Virus record (IMG/VR): IMGVR_UViG_3300025168_000220
Span: 1-38,986 of that record
DNA from: a virus
Direction: 5' to 3' (one strand)
DNA: 38,986 nucleotides
Below, in pieces: positions 8,072-14,078 of the stretch. Position 1 is the first letter of the stretch, and the number at the start of each line of letters is the position of its first letter. The notes beneath the pieces were generated by a model, which made no database searches, was not told the origin of the DNA, and saw nothing but the letters and a program-made list of their open reading frames with translations. Made by a program: the position numbers and the translations under genes.

Positions 8072-8234
8072 TTCGGTATCCTCCACCTTTAGCTTTGTAT
8101 TGCTTTGCTAACTGCTGTGCTTTTCTAGCAGACCATTGACCGGGTTTACCACCCTTGTTTCCAGCTTTTATACTATTAAATAAACTTTTACGCATTGTAG
8201 GTTTTGTATAATTAGCTGCTTTATTGACTGTCAT
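8058..8234 (-). CDS. Small basic protein (GGKPGQWSARKAQ type)
   Basis: A 58-residue frame from ATG at 8234. The sequence KPTMRKSLFNSIKAGNKGG, then KPGQWSARKAQQLAKQYK, ending GGGYRSG, is a pattern repeated in small uncharacterised proteins of marine phages, often next to DUF5872-like genes as here. The GGA-GGA codons of its C-terminal glycines double as the ribosome site of the next gene, so the two should be translated in step. Function unknown. Confidence 0.8.
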   Translation of the reverse strand: MTVNKAANYTKPTMRKSLFNSIKAGNKGGKPGQWSARKAQQLAKQYKAKGGGYRSGTS

Positions 8235-8240
8235 ATATAA

Positions 8241-8507
8241 TTACCACTTTACTTTATCAGCCCAATAGGCTGCTGACATTTTACCTTTTTTAATATTCTT
8301 GCCATGTCTAGCTTTAAATGACTTTCTTTTAGCTTTCATTTTAGCTGACTCACCTGCTTTAGGTTTACCTGCTGTACTAGCTCCCTGCTCACCAAAACGT
8401 ATTATCTTTTCTTTACCACCCTCACATGCTTTTACTATATGAGATTTTTTAGGGTGATCTGGTGTCCTTTTAGGTTTATTACATTGTAGTTTAGCTTTAT
8501 CTATCAC
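8241..8507 (-). CDS. Conserved lysine/glycine-rich phage protein
   Basis: An 88-residue protein from GTG at 8507, which immediately follows the stop of the upstream gene; a GGGAG site lies about 10 bases before it. The central block KKSHIVKACEGGKEKIIRFG, then STAGKPKAGESAKMKAKRKS and KMSAAYWADKVKW is one of the most recurrent small protein patterns in marine myo- and podophage genomes. The two cysteines (C9, C28) may bind metal. No function is established to my knowledge; it is grouped here with other basic mini-proteins of the late operon. Confidence 0.8.
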   Translation of the reverse strand: MIDKAKLQCNKPKRTPDHPKKSHIVKACEGGKEKIIRFGEQGASTAGKPKAGESAKMKAKRKSFKARHGKNIKKGKMSAAYWADKVKW

Positions 8508-8714
8508 TTAAACAGGTTCTCCCTTTTTAGGTACTTCAATACAAATACTATAACCTGATACATAGTCAGCACTTAATGTAACTTGACTTTTAACTCTTTT
8601 TATATATACAGAACAACTTTCTAGGGATTTAAATGGAAAAGTTATCATTGGAAAGTTAATCCATGTTGGTGTTCCATTTAAACTCCATGCTATTATTACT
8701 ACAGGTATCCACAT
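8508..8714 (-). CDS. Small membrane-anchored or secreted protein
   Basis: A 68-residue protein from ATG at 8714, seven bases after the upstream stop; an in-frame GTG at 8741 would overlap that gene and is less likely. A hydrophobic N-terminal helix (IPVVIIAWSL) looks like a signal anchor. The rest holds two cysteines (ESCSVY and YSICIEVPK). The layout (hydrophobic start, FxSxxxC, then YxxCxxxP near the end) repeats that of the gene just upstream, suggesting a diverged tandem pair. Function unknown, probably in the cell envelope. Confidence 0.65.
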   Translation of the reverse strand: MWIPVVIIAWSLNGTPTWINFPMITFPFKSLESCSVYIKRVKSQVTLSADYVSGYSICIEVPKKGEPV

Positions 8715-8721
8715 ATAAGTA

Positions 8722-8904
8722 TTAACTCTTTCTAGGTACACAGTATGCTTTTACAAATATTTTATCTCCAGCTACACGTTGATGATTATTCTGTTTCTGT
8801 ACTTTTTGTGAATACTCTAAGCAGGTATCAAAATTATCAAAAAAAACTTCTTCTTGTATATCTGTTCCTTGCAAAAAAACTACAAGTACCCATAGTAGTT
8901 TCAT
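8722..8904 (-). CDS. Small exported protein, paralogue-like neighbour
   Basis: A 60-residue product with a short N-terminal signal-like helix (MKLLWVLVVFLQG). The mature part contains FDTCLEYSQKVQ and KAYCVPR, two cysteines placed as in the next gene downstream, so both may form a disulfide in the periplasm. No ribosome site is clear before ATG at 8904. The protein is not recognised. Position in the lysis and small-gene part of the late operon suggests an envelope role. Confidence 0.6.
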   Translation of the reverse strand: MKLLWVLVVFLQGTDIQEEVFFDNFDTCLEYSQKVQKQNNHQRVAGDKIFVKAYCVPRKS

Positions 8905-8940
8905 TTTACTATGGTAGCATAGAATGTATCATCTGTCAAG

Positions 8941-9432
8941 TTATATTGTACCATTAGTTTGTAATCCTTTTATAACTAAAACAGCTAAACCAGTTACAGC
9001 CCCAATAAATACAATAGAAGCAAAAATAAGTCCGACTGCACTTGCAATTTTTCTAATACGTTCTTGATGAGCATAGACCATTTCCTGTCGTTGCTTTCGT
9101 ATCTTTACTTGCATTTGTAATAACTCATTCCAAGAGTTAGGACCATGAGTCATATTTATCCAAGTACGTAATTCATCTTCCATATCTTGAGCTTTTTTCT
9201 TAGCTGCGAAAGCATCCATTGCTTCCTTCTCAATAGATGAATTAAAAAATAACTTCTTAAATAAAGGTGGATTCTTACATTGCACCTCTGCTTGTTTTAT
9301 ATCGGAGATAGCTCCCATCCATTTGGATAGGTCTCCTGTCATGGCTTCTATTTCACGACCTGCTGCAAAACCTTTTTTAATTAAATTAAAAGCAGTAGTC
9401 GCAGCTGTCATAGCTGTAAAGGGGTCAATCAT
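8941..9432 (-). CDS. Conserved phage protein with C-terminal membrane helix
   Basis: The 163-residue protein starts MIDPFTAMTAATTAFNLI and has an amphipathic helical domain (GDLSKWMGAISDIKQAE), a segment NPPLFKKLF, and then long charged helices (DAFAAKKKAQDMEDEL, KIRKQRQEMVYAHQE). A single membrane helix near the end (VGLIFASIVFIGAVTGLAVL) is followed by a short tail. I recognise the MIDPFTA... PPLFKKLF... EAMxAFAAKKKA pattern as a recurrent uncharacterised family of marine phages. A tail-anchored coiled-coil protein in a late operon could act in virion membrane interaction or lysis, but the role is not known. Confidence 0.78.
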   Translation of the reverse strand: MIDPFTAMTAATTAFNLIKKGFAAGREIEAMTGDLSKWMGAISDIKQAEVQCKNPPLFKKLFFNSSIEKEAMDAFAAKKKAQDMEDELRTWINMTHGPNSWNELLQMQVKIRKQRQEMVYAHQERIRKIASAVGLIFASIVFIGAVTGLAVLVIKGLQTNGTI

Positions 9433-9457
9433 TAAGGTGGGGTATCCTAAAGTTTAA

Positions 9458-9658
9458 TTAATTTAACCAGTCAAAAAAACTTTTCCCCTTTTCCTTAGAA
9501 GTTACTTTTTCTAACCAATCATAAAATGGTACTAAGGGCTGTGTTATTTCCTCAGTAGCCACATTTATTACTTGTAAATCTCCGTCAGCATCATCATCAT
9601 CATCAAATTCTTTTTGATTTACAGTATTTATTATTTGGTCACTATTTTTATTAACCAT
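9458..9658 (-). CDS. Small acidic protein
   Basis: A 66-residue protein; I choose ATG at 9658, four bases after the upstream stop, over an upstream in-frame start at 9712 that would overlap that gene. It is markedly acidic, with a DDDDDADGD run at about residues 19-27, unlike its basic neighbours, and ends in aromatic motifs (FYDWLEKV and FFDWLN) that repeat an F-x-DWL unit. It could bind one of the basic proteins or mimic DNA; no family is recognised. Confidence 0.7.
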   Translation of the reverse strand: MVNKNSDQIINTVNQKEFDDDDDADGDLQVINVATEEITQPLVPFYDWLEKVTSKEKGKSFFDWLN

Positions 9659-9662
9659 TACA

Positions 9663-9812
9663 TTACTTCTTTCTCGCTGCTCCACCTTTAGACATTTTAG
9701 GTTTGTTAACATTCATTTTACGAGTAGCAGTACCATAACCACCCATGTTCATCATTTTCTTTTTAGCAGGTCTTCCTACTTGTGACCCATATGTTCCTTT
9801 TCCTTGTGGCAT
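9663..9812 (-). CDS. Tiny basic glycine-rich protein (MPQGKGTYG type)
   Basis: A 49-residue protein with a strong AAGGAG site before ATG at 9812. It begins MPQGKGTYGSQVGRPAKKK, is rich in Met, Gly and Lys and ends GGAARKK. The MPxGKGTYG-x-x-GRPxKKK start is one I know from many small open frames in marine phages, with no assigned function. The following acidic gene starts four bases downstream, so the pair is probably co-translated. Confidence 0.75.
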   Translation of the reverse strand: MPQGKGTYGSQVGRPAKKKMMNMGGYGTATRKMNVNKPKMSKGGAARKK

Positions 9813-9830
9813 TTTTATATCTCCTTTTTT

Positions 9831-10088
9831 TTATGCTTTTGATCTAACTTTACTAGCACTTTGTGTACGAGCAAATGATCTATTTCTACGTGCAGATGAT
9901 AAACCTAGATTAGACCATTTATTATCTCTAGGGTTTCCATTTTTATGTGTAACATCTTTACCTACTACATTAACACCTCGTTTCTTCATAGTGTTACGTG
10001 CAGCATTTCGACTGTCTCTTCGTTTTATCTGTTCAGGTCTACTGTGGTAGTTGTCATATTCCTTACGATAATTACGTGTAAATGCCAT
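9831..10088 (-). CDS. HNH-like endonuclease or DNA-binding protein
   Basis: The 85-residue basic protein contains VVGKDVTHKNGNPRDNKWSN (D45, H48, N50, N52, N56, N60), which resembles the D-x-x-H-x-x-G-N-x-x-(N)-x-x-N-L core of small phage HNH proteins. The N-terminal block YHSRPEQIKRRDSRNAARN is a basic helix preceding that core in the same family. Whether it cuts DNA is unclear, because the usual second metal histidine is not obvious. HNH proteins near terminase genes can assist packaging cleavage. The start codon overlaps the upstream stop (TAATG). Confidence 0.65.
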   Translation of the reverse strand: MAFTRNYRKEYDNYHSRPEQIKRRDSRNAARNTMKKRGVNVVGKDVTHKNGNPRDNKWSNLGLSSARRNRSFARTQSASKVRSKA

Positions 10089-11140
10089 TACTTACTTTTT
10101 TTTAGTTGAGCCAACAGTTCTTTTCTGTCAGGTATTCTGCCTAGTTTCTTTTCTAGTTTTTCTTCAATAGCTATTTCAGCGAACCTTTGTTTAGCTGTCC
10201 CTTTACCACCAACTATAAGAGAAAACATAGCACCACTACCATTTTTATCTGTTATTTTCTTTTTATCATTGTATCTTTCTGGTTTTTTTACCGGTGTTGT
10301 AATAGTTATTGATACACTTGATGATTTATCTTTAGAATCTATATTCTTTCCACCTTTACCATTTGTATTAGATTTAGGTATGTTAGGTCCTAATGGCACA
10401 CCTGATTTTACTTTTGTTAGTGTAGCATCTGCAATCTTTGAGGGTCTTAACATTTCAAGTATAGTAGCAATACCAAACCCTACACCTGTACCTACACCTA
10501 CAGCCGTTAAAGGTCTTTTACGTATCTGAGTACGTATGGTATCAAGTATCTTTGACATACTTATATTGGGTGCTTTAGCTTTAACTTTCTTAGCTAAGTC
10601 ACGTATTTTTTTATTAAGTGTCACTTTTTTTTGATTAGCCGTTGTTGTTGTTGTTGATGTTTTATTTTTAACTGGAGCTTTTAATTTCTTTGAATCCACA
10701 TTAGCCTTTGTTGGTCCTGCAGTGGTTGATTTTACATTAATCTTAGTAGTAGTAGTAGTATTACCACCACCTCTATTTTTTGTACCACTTCCTTGATTTA
10801 CTCCTAACCCTTTTGATAAATTAACTTTTTTTATATTCTTTGCTAATTTACTCTGTGCTACAAAATTATTTTTCATTCCGGGATTGTTAGCACCTCCGGG
10901 TAATTTTCCTTCAGTAAAAAATTTAGCAACAGAAGCTTTTACCTGACTAAGAGGAGTTAGTTTAACTTTAGATAGCAAAACTTTATTTTGTGCTGGTGTT
11001 AATTTAGGATTTTTTCCTACAGGATTTTCAATACTAAAATTTTTAATACCTAAACTTTTCATTTTTGCTGTAATTGCAGCTTTTGTTGCTTTTATAAATA
11101 TTGTACTTTTATTAGATATTTGGACTGGATATATAGTCAT
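10088..11140 (-). CDS. Large low-complexity protein with one membrane-like helix
   Basis: A 350-residue, Lys/Thr/Asn-rich protein with a GGGAAG site before ATG at 11140. Residues about 110-170 are disordered with Gly and Thr runs (GGGNTTTTTK, KTSTTTTTANQ). A hydrophobic segment at about 213-230 (TAVGVGTGVGFGIATILEM) could cross a membrane, as seen in phage internal ejection proteins. The C-terminus ends in a helical KLGRIPDRKELLAQL motif. The thirteen or so small late genes around it give no functional clue. It is probably a virion or envelope-associated protein; unrecognised. Confidence 0.7.
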   Translation of the reverse strand: MTIYPVQISNKSTIFIKATKAAITAKMKSLGIKNFSIENPVGKNPKLTPAQNKVLLSKVKLTPLSQVKASVAKFFTEGKLPGGANNPGMKNNFVAQSKLAKNIKKVNLSKGLGVNQGSGTKNRGGGNTTTTTKINVKSTTAGPTKANVDSKKLKAPVKNKTSTTTTTANQKKVTLNKKIRDLAKKVKAKAPNISMSKILDTIRTQIRKRPLTAVGVGTGVGFGIATILEMLRPSKIADATLTKVKSGVPLGPNIPKSNTNGKGGKNIDSKDKSSSVSITITTPVKKPERYNDKKKITDKNGSGAMFSLIVGGKGTAKQRFAEIAIEEKLEKKLGRIPDRKELLAQLKKSK

Positions 11141-11599
11141 TTAACTTCCCCTTTTTATATTAGCATAAGCCTTAGGACTAGCTTTCTTTAAAGCACGTAG
11201 CCCTGCATTATCTTTAACACTACCACCTGCAGAATACATATGTTTCTTACCACCTGACATACCTCCGTATGCCATTTTCTCTATATTCTTTTTAAGTATA
11301 ACTCCACCCTTGTTGTTTTTCGTACCTATGCCCATCTTACCCATGTTATCAACCATATCCTGTTGCATAGGTTTCATATTTTGATATTTGATAATCTTTT
11401 TATCTTCTTTGTCTTCTGCTATTAATTTTTTTCGTAATGTACTAATTTCTGTTTTAGATAAATCTGAGTCTTGAATTACTTCTTGTGCCCTTCTCATGTT
11501 TTTAAAATCTTCTTCTGACACTGGATTTGTTTGTGATATATACAATAAAGCAGTTGGTAATGTAAAATCAATTATATTACTATTATTTGTGTTGCTCAT
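11141..11599 (-). CDS. Conserved small phage protein with Gly/Met/Lys tail
   Basis: The 152-residue protein has a polar N-terminal half (SEEDFKNMRRAQEVIQD, a helix-forming stretch) and a C-terminal half with glycine-methionine repeats: MAYGGMSGGKKHMYSAGG, then SVKDNAGLRALKKASPKAYANI. The MxxGGxxxxxKHMYxxGG and NxGLRALKKASPxAYxxI patterns recur in small proteins of marine podophages, function unknown. One base separates it from the next gene. It is near the promoter-proximal end of the late operon. Confidence 0.75.
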   Translation of the reverse strand: MSNTNNSNIIDFTLPTALLYISQTNPVSEEDFKNMRRAQEVIQDSDLSKTEISTLRKKLIAEDKEDKKIIKYQNMKPMQQDMVDNMGKMGIGTKNNKGGVILKKNIEKMAYGGMSGGKKHMYSAGGSVKDNAGLRALKKASPKAYANIKRGS

Positions 11600-11618
11600 A
11601 ATCTTTGGTTCTCAATCA

Positions 11619-11828
11619 TTATTCATCCTTCTCTTTCCACCCTTCAGCCCTCATTGATTCCTCTACATGCTTTAAAGTAAACTTTCTACCATAATAGGCT
11701 TCAACAGCCTGTCGCACGTAGAAGACATCACTATGAGGAATATGCAATCGGTCTAAGGAATTATTACGTATAGCAGCGTAAAAAGCTTCTAACACGTTAT
11801 CTGTATATAGTTTTACTGATTTTTTCAT
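11619..11828 (-). CDS. First gene of the leftward operon; conserved IPHSDVFYVR protein
   Basis: A 69-residue protein from ATG at 11828; a TTG at 11837 in frame is less likely. No good ribosome site is seen before it. The motif DNVLEAFYAAIRNN, then IPHSDVFYVRQAVEAYYG, FTLKHVEESMRAEGW is one I recognise as a recurrent small protein in marine podophages, generally placed near the start of the structural block. It contains a helix-turn-helix-like spacing but no firm DNA-binding motif. As the promoter-proximal gene after a roughly 200-base leader it could be regulatory; that is inference. Confidence 0.75.
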   Translation of the reverse strand: MKKSVKLYTDNVLEAFYAAIRNNSLDRLHIPHSDVFYVRQAVEAYYGRKFTLKHVEESMRAEGWKEKDE

Positions 11829-11901
11829 ACTTGTCAAGTGTTTATATTAGTTTTGTACGGATGTAATACTATTATAATACTATATACATATATACATATA
11901 T

Positions 11902-12022
11902 AATGTCTCATTTATATTGCTTTTTTTCAAGGGATTAGTATTATACATTTATAATGTATCATTGTATATGTTATTTAACAATTTTATTTAATAAGCATTT
12001 TTAATGTAACATTGTATATGTT
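11902..12022. repeat. Three evenly spaced AATG-N3-CATT dyads (iterons)
   Basis: Dyad copies lie at 11902-11912 (AATGTCTCATT), 11953-11963 (AATGTATCATT) and 12003-12013 (AATGTAACATT), that is 51 and 50 bases apart, about five helical turns. The second and third share 21 bases (TAATGTWWCATTGTATATGTT with one difference). All are in the leader of the leftward transcript, downstream of its promoter. They could be binding sites for a regulator or replication initiator. Confidence 0.65.
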
Positions 12023-12036
12023 CTAGTTATAAGGTA

Positions 12037-12065
12037 ATTATACTCGATTTTATGTAATCTGTCAA
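12037..12065 (-). promoter_or_regulatory. Leftward late-operon promoter, perfect sigma70 consensus
   Basis: Read on the minus strand, TTGACA (12065-12060), 17 bases, then TATAAT (12042-12037). Both hexamers and the spacer are exact consensus, in a region without genes. Transcription would start near 12030 and produce a leader of about 200 bases before the first late gene at 11828. It implies that host RNA polymerase reads the structural genes, since no phage RNA polymerase gene is seen in the window. Confidence 0.75.
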
Positions 12066-12392
12066 TCCCTAAAATGTAATCACCTCAAAATAGTACATAA
12101 AGTGTGTTATTATTGCAACAGTATTAGACTAGATGTGTCACTTTATTGCAACACTTTATCAGTTACCTCTGTGGTTAACACTACAAAAACCCAATCTATT
12201 GCATTCCCCATGTATATAACGTATACCCCGGGGGGTGGCTGTGGCAGGTAGGTGCTAAAAAGATAGTAAATATGGTATATCTGCCCATTTTAATATATAT
12301 TTTACCTGTTTTAGCTATATATAGGCTTATTTTATGCTATTTATGGCAAGTGATAACATAACAGTTGCTGTTTTTATGTGAATCTATAGAAC

Positions 12393-12409
12393 AGTCAATT
12401 CAATTGACA
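12393..12409. repeat. Early-region palindrome, copy 1
   Basis: Palindrome TGTCAATTCAATTGACA with one mismatch (first base A). It lies 80 bases before the -35 box of the first rightward promoter, in the divergent control region, followed by CTTA as in copy 7. Confidence 0.85.
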
Positions 12410-12489
12410 CTTATTAACCATGTAGGAGCATAATATATCCCTATAAATGCTATATATACACCTATATTTAAGTGATGGTCATTATTAAG

Positions 12490-12518
12490 TTGACATTGTT
12501 TTAAAAAAATGTTCTAAT
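12490..12518 (+). promoter_or_regulatory. Early promoter P1
   Basis: TTGACA (12490-12495), 17-base spacer, TCTAAT (12513-12518), five of six bases of the -10 consensus. ATGTTCTAATGTAGT here resembles ATGCTCTAATATAGT of promoter P2. It would transcribe only the 252-residue gene at 12569, which ends in two terminators. Confidence 0.7.
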
Positions 12519-12568
12519 GTAGTTATTGATTCGCACTTATGCTTATCATGTATTAACAAGGATTTGTT

Positions 12569-13327
12569 ATGTTAAATATTATTAAGGGATTTGTAACACC
12601 TACAGTTACTGAGTTAAATACTAACGTCACATTAAATACAAAAGATGTTTCATTAGTTAATTTGAATAGTGATGTATCAACAGTAATTGAAACATTAATA
12701 GACATAAACAATAAATACATGTCTATGTTAGACAATGGTAGTTTTTTAAATGTTGCGTATGCTTGTTTTCTTACAGGTCAAATGTATAAAGATAAAAATC
12801 ATTTTAGAACTATTAAACAAGGTGATGATTTTGTAGAATATACTAGACAAGAACTAATGAACTCGTTGAATCCATTTTTAACAAGTTTTAAAACACCTAA
12901 AGTTGGTAAACAAATGAAATCATTAATGAGTAAGTTATATGATCGTAAAATACCATTAGCTAAAATACTTGAAGATGGTTATGTTATAACAGGTTTACAA
13001 GGTACTATTACTTATATTGATGCTAATTATGAACTTGACGGCAAAAAGAAGCCTAAGAATACATCACAAGACCCAAAGGCAAAAACAACAAAGGCTGAAA
13101 CTGAACCAAAGGCTGAAACTGAAACTGAAACTGTCAATTCAATTGACACTTCAAAAGCTGAAACAGTTGAACAAGCTATTGAATTGCATATTGATATGAT
13201 TAAAAAAGATTATCAATTAAATGATGCTGAATTAGCTAACTTAATTATTAAACATTTAATGAATAAAAATAAAAAGTTAATGACAACTTCAAATAAAACA
13301 ACAATTGCTTTTAAAGTTGCTTCATAA
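12569..13327 (+). CDS. Isolated early protein of unknown function
   Basis: This 252-residue protein is the first rightward gene, has an AAGGA site before ATG at 12569, its own promoter and a double terminator, so it forms a one-gene early unit. Residues 1-150 look globular (FLNVAYACFLTGQMYKDKN, GKQMKSLMSKLYDRK). Residues about 155-200 are a disordered Lys/Glu/Thr linker (KAETEPKAETETE) that includes TVNSIDT at 188-194, encoded by palindrome copy 2. A small helical C-terminal domain follows (EQAIELHIDMIKKDYQLNDA). No family is recognised; as the most strongly promoted early gene it may act on the host or regulate the phage cycle. Confidence 0.85.
   Translation: MLNIIKGFVTPTVTELNTNVTLNTKDVSLVNLNSDVSTVIETLIDINNKYMSMLDNGSFLNVAYACFLTGQMYKDKNHFRTIKQGDDFVEYTRQELMNSLNPFLTSFKTPKVGKQMKSLMSKLYDRKIPLAKILEDGYVITGLQGTITYIDANYELDGKKKPKNTSQDPKAKTTKAETEPKAETETETVNSIDTSKAETVEQAIELHIDMIKKDYQLNDAELANLIIKHLMNKNKKLMTTSNKTTIAFKVAS
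13132..13148. repeat. Palindrome copy 2, inside a coding sequence
   Basis: Perfect TGTCAATTCAATTGACA within the 252-residue gene, encoding T-V-N-S-I-D-T in the Lys/Glu-rich linker. It is preceded by AAAC and followed by CTTC. Confidence 0.95.
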
Positions 13328-13347
13328 ATAAATAAATAAATAATTTA

Positions 13348-13386
13348 AATAACCTAGTGATTAATTTTGCTAGGTTATTTTTTTAT
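13348..13386 (+). terminator. Rho-independent terminator 1
   Basis: A perfect 10-bp stem AATAACCTAG (13348-13357) and CTAGGTTATT (13370-13379) with a 12-base loop runs into a T-rich tract. It starts 20 bases after the stop of the 252-residue gene and should end the P1 transcript. Confidence 0.85.
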
Positions 13387-13400
13387 CTTTTTTTTATTCA

Positions 13401-13446
13401 AAGTGAGAGCATTAAAAATGTTCTTACTTTTTTTTATTTTTTTTTT
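13401..13446 (+). terminator. Rho-independent terminator 2 (tandem)
   Basis: AAGTGAGAGCAT (13401-13412) pairs with ATGTTCTTACTT (13417-13428), two G-U wobbles, a four-base loop, followed by a long T tract broken by single A. Two terminators in a row make readthrough from P1 into the next genes unlikely. Confidence 0.75.
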
Positions 13447-13462
13447 GCAACTACTATCCTAA

Positions 13463-13495
13463 GGGGGGGGGTGAGATGAGTTAGGGAGAAGGGGG
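13463..13495 (+). other. G-run tract
   Basis: Nine consecutive G (13463-13471), then GGG (13484-13486) and GGGGG (13491-13495) on the plus strand in a purine-rich stretch between the tandem terminators and promoter P2. In such AT-rich DNA this is very unusual. The long run could supply two of four G-tracts, so an intramolecular G-quadruplex is possible. No gene is seen here. Confidence 0.7.
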
Positions 13496-13505
13496 AAAGA
13501 CAAAC

Positions 13506-13522
13506 TGTCAACTCAATTGACA
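13506..13522. repeat. Palindrome copy 3
   Basis: TGTCAACTCAATTGACA, one mismatch in the left arm, between the G-run tract and promoter P2; flanked by AAAC and CTTT as in the other copies. Confidence 0.88.
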
Positions 13523-13555
13523 CTTTGGGTGTTCGGCTACAAAAGGTCTGAGGGG

Positions 13556-13584
13556 TTGACAACGGCATAGAAACATGCTCTAAT
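13556..13584 (+). promoter_or_regulatory. Early promoter P2
   Basis: TTGACA (13556-13561), 17 bases, TCTAAT (13579-13584). It shares GACAACGGCATAG and ATGCT with promoter P3, so the two are duplicated or under the same control. The next gene begins at 13612 with its own GAGGAG site. Confidence 0.75.
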
Positions 13585-13611
13585 ATAGTCATAATTAATT
13601 GAGGAGATTTT

Positions 13612-13896
13612 ATGAGTAGAAAACATGGAACGGGTTGGGAGAATGGAAACATTGTACCCATAGGCAAGAACTTGAAATCACATAGTGGCAAGTATTGTGT
13701 TAATGAACAAAAGCGAGATGAAGGGAATAATATTATTGTTAATACTATATATCATAATAAGTTACAGATGCAAGTGTATCTACAGGAGCAAGGTGAAAAA
13801 AGAGATAATGCATTGTGGGCAGATACTATGCGTATGTATGATGAGTTACAGCAAACTGTCAATTCAATTGACACTTTAGATGATGAGGGGGAATGA
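13612..13896 (+). CDS. Early protein of unknown function
   Basis: A 94-residue protein with a TGAGGAGA site before ATG at 13612, 28 bases after the -10 box of P2. The N-terminal part is Gly/Lys/Asn-rich (RKHGTGWENGNIVPIGKN) and the rest helical and polar (LQMQVYLQEQGEKRD). The C-terminus reads QTVNSIDTLDDEGE, of which TVNSIDT (residues 82-88) is encoded by palindrome copy 4, so this end may have been acquired with the palindrome. No family is recognised. Confidence 0.75.
   Translation: MSRKHGTGWENGNIVPIGKNLKSHSGKYCVNEQKRDEGNNIIVNTIYHNKLQMQVYLQEQGEKRDNALWADTMRMYDELQQTVNSIDTLDDEGE
13857..13873. repeat. Palindrome copy 4, at the 3' end of a gene
   Basis: Perfect TGTCAATTCAATTGACA, 21 bases before the stop of the 94-residue gene, read in the same frame as copy 2 (T-V-N-S-I-D-T), flanked by AAAC and CTTT. 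Confidence 0.95.
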
Positions 13897-13898
13897 AT

Positions 13899-14060
13899 AT
13901 GATTAGAGTAATAATAGATTGTATAGTATTAGTATTACTTGTATGTATGATGTTTATAGCATTGGTGTACAAAGAACCTGTATACTTTACACTAGCAATC
14001 TTTGGGGGTTTCTACATGGGGTATGAACTACTAAAAGATTTAAGGAATACGTCACAATAG
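13899..14060 (+). CDS. Small membrane protein
   Basis: A 53-residue frame from ATG at 13899 with GAGGGG eight bases before; ATG at 13893, overlapping the previous stop, is an alternative that adds two residues. Two hydrophobic helices are visible: IDCIVLVLLVCMMFIALVY and YFTLAIFGGFYMGYEL. It follows the 94-residue gene closely, so both should be made from P2. Early two-helix proteins can alter the host membrane or exclude other phages, but nothing specific can be claimed. Confidence 0.65.
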   Translation: MIRVIIDCIVLVLLVCMMFIALVYKEPVYFTLAIFGGFYMGYELLKDLRNTSQ

Positions 14061-14078
14061 TGTGATGTGTAAGAGGGC

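Larger units (their letters stand above)
11829..12568. other. Divergent intergenic control region (about 740 bp)
   Basis: This is the longest stretch without a gene. It separates the leftward late operon from the rightward early genes. It contains a consensus leftward promoter (12037-12065), three AATG-N3-CATT dyads, one copy of the early-region palindrome (12393-12409), a rightward promoter (12490-12518) and, at about 12224-12255, a short GC-rich island (CCCCGGGGGGTGGCTGTGG) unlike the surrounding 75-80% AT. No reading frame of useful length is present. Such AT-rich divergent regions with iterons are also usual places for phage replication origins; this is inference. Confidence 0.85.

Noticed and set aside
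11829-12568. tRNA or other structured RNA gene in the divergent region
   Set aside because: No cloverleaf, TTCRANY T-loop or CCA-type end could be found on either strand, and the sequence is too AT-rich.
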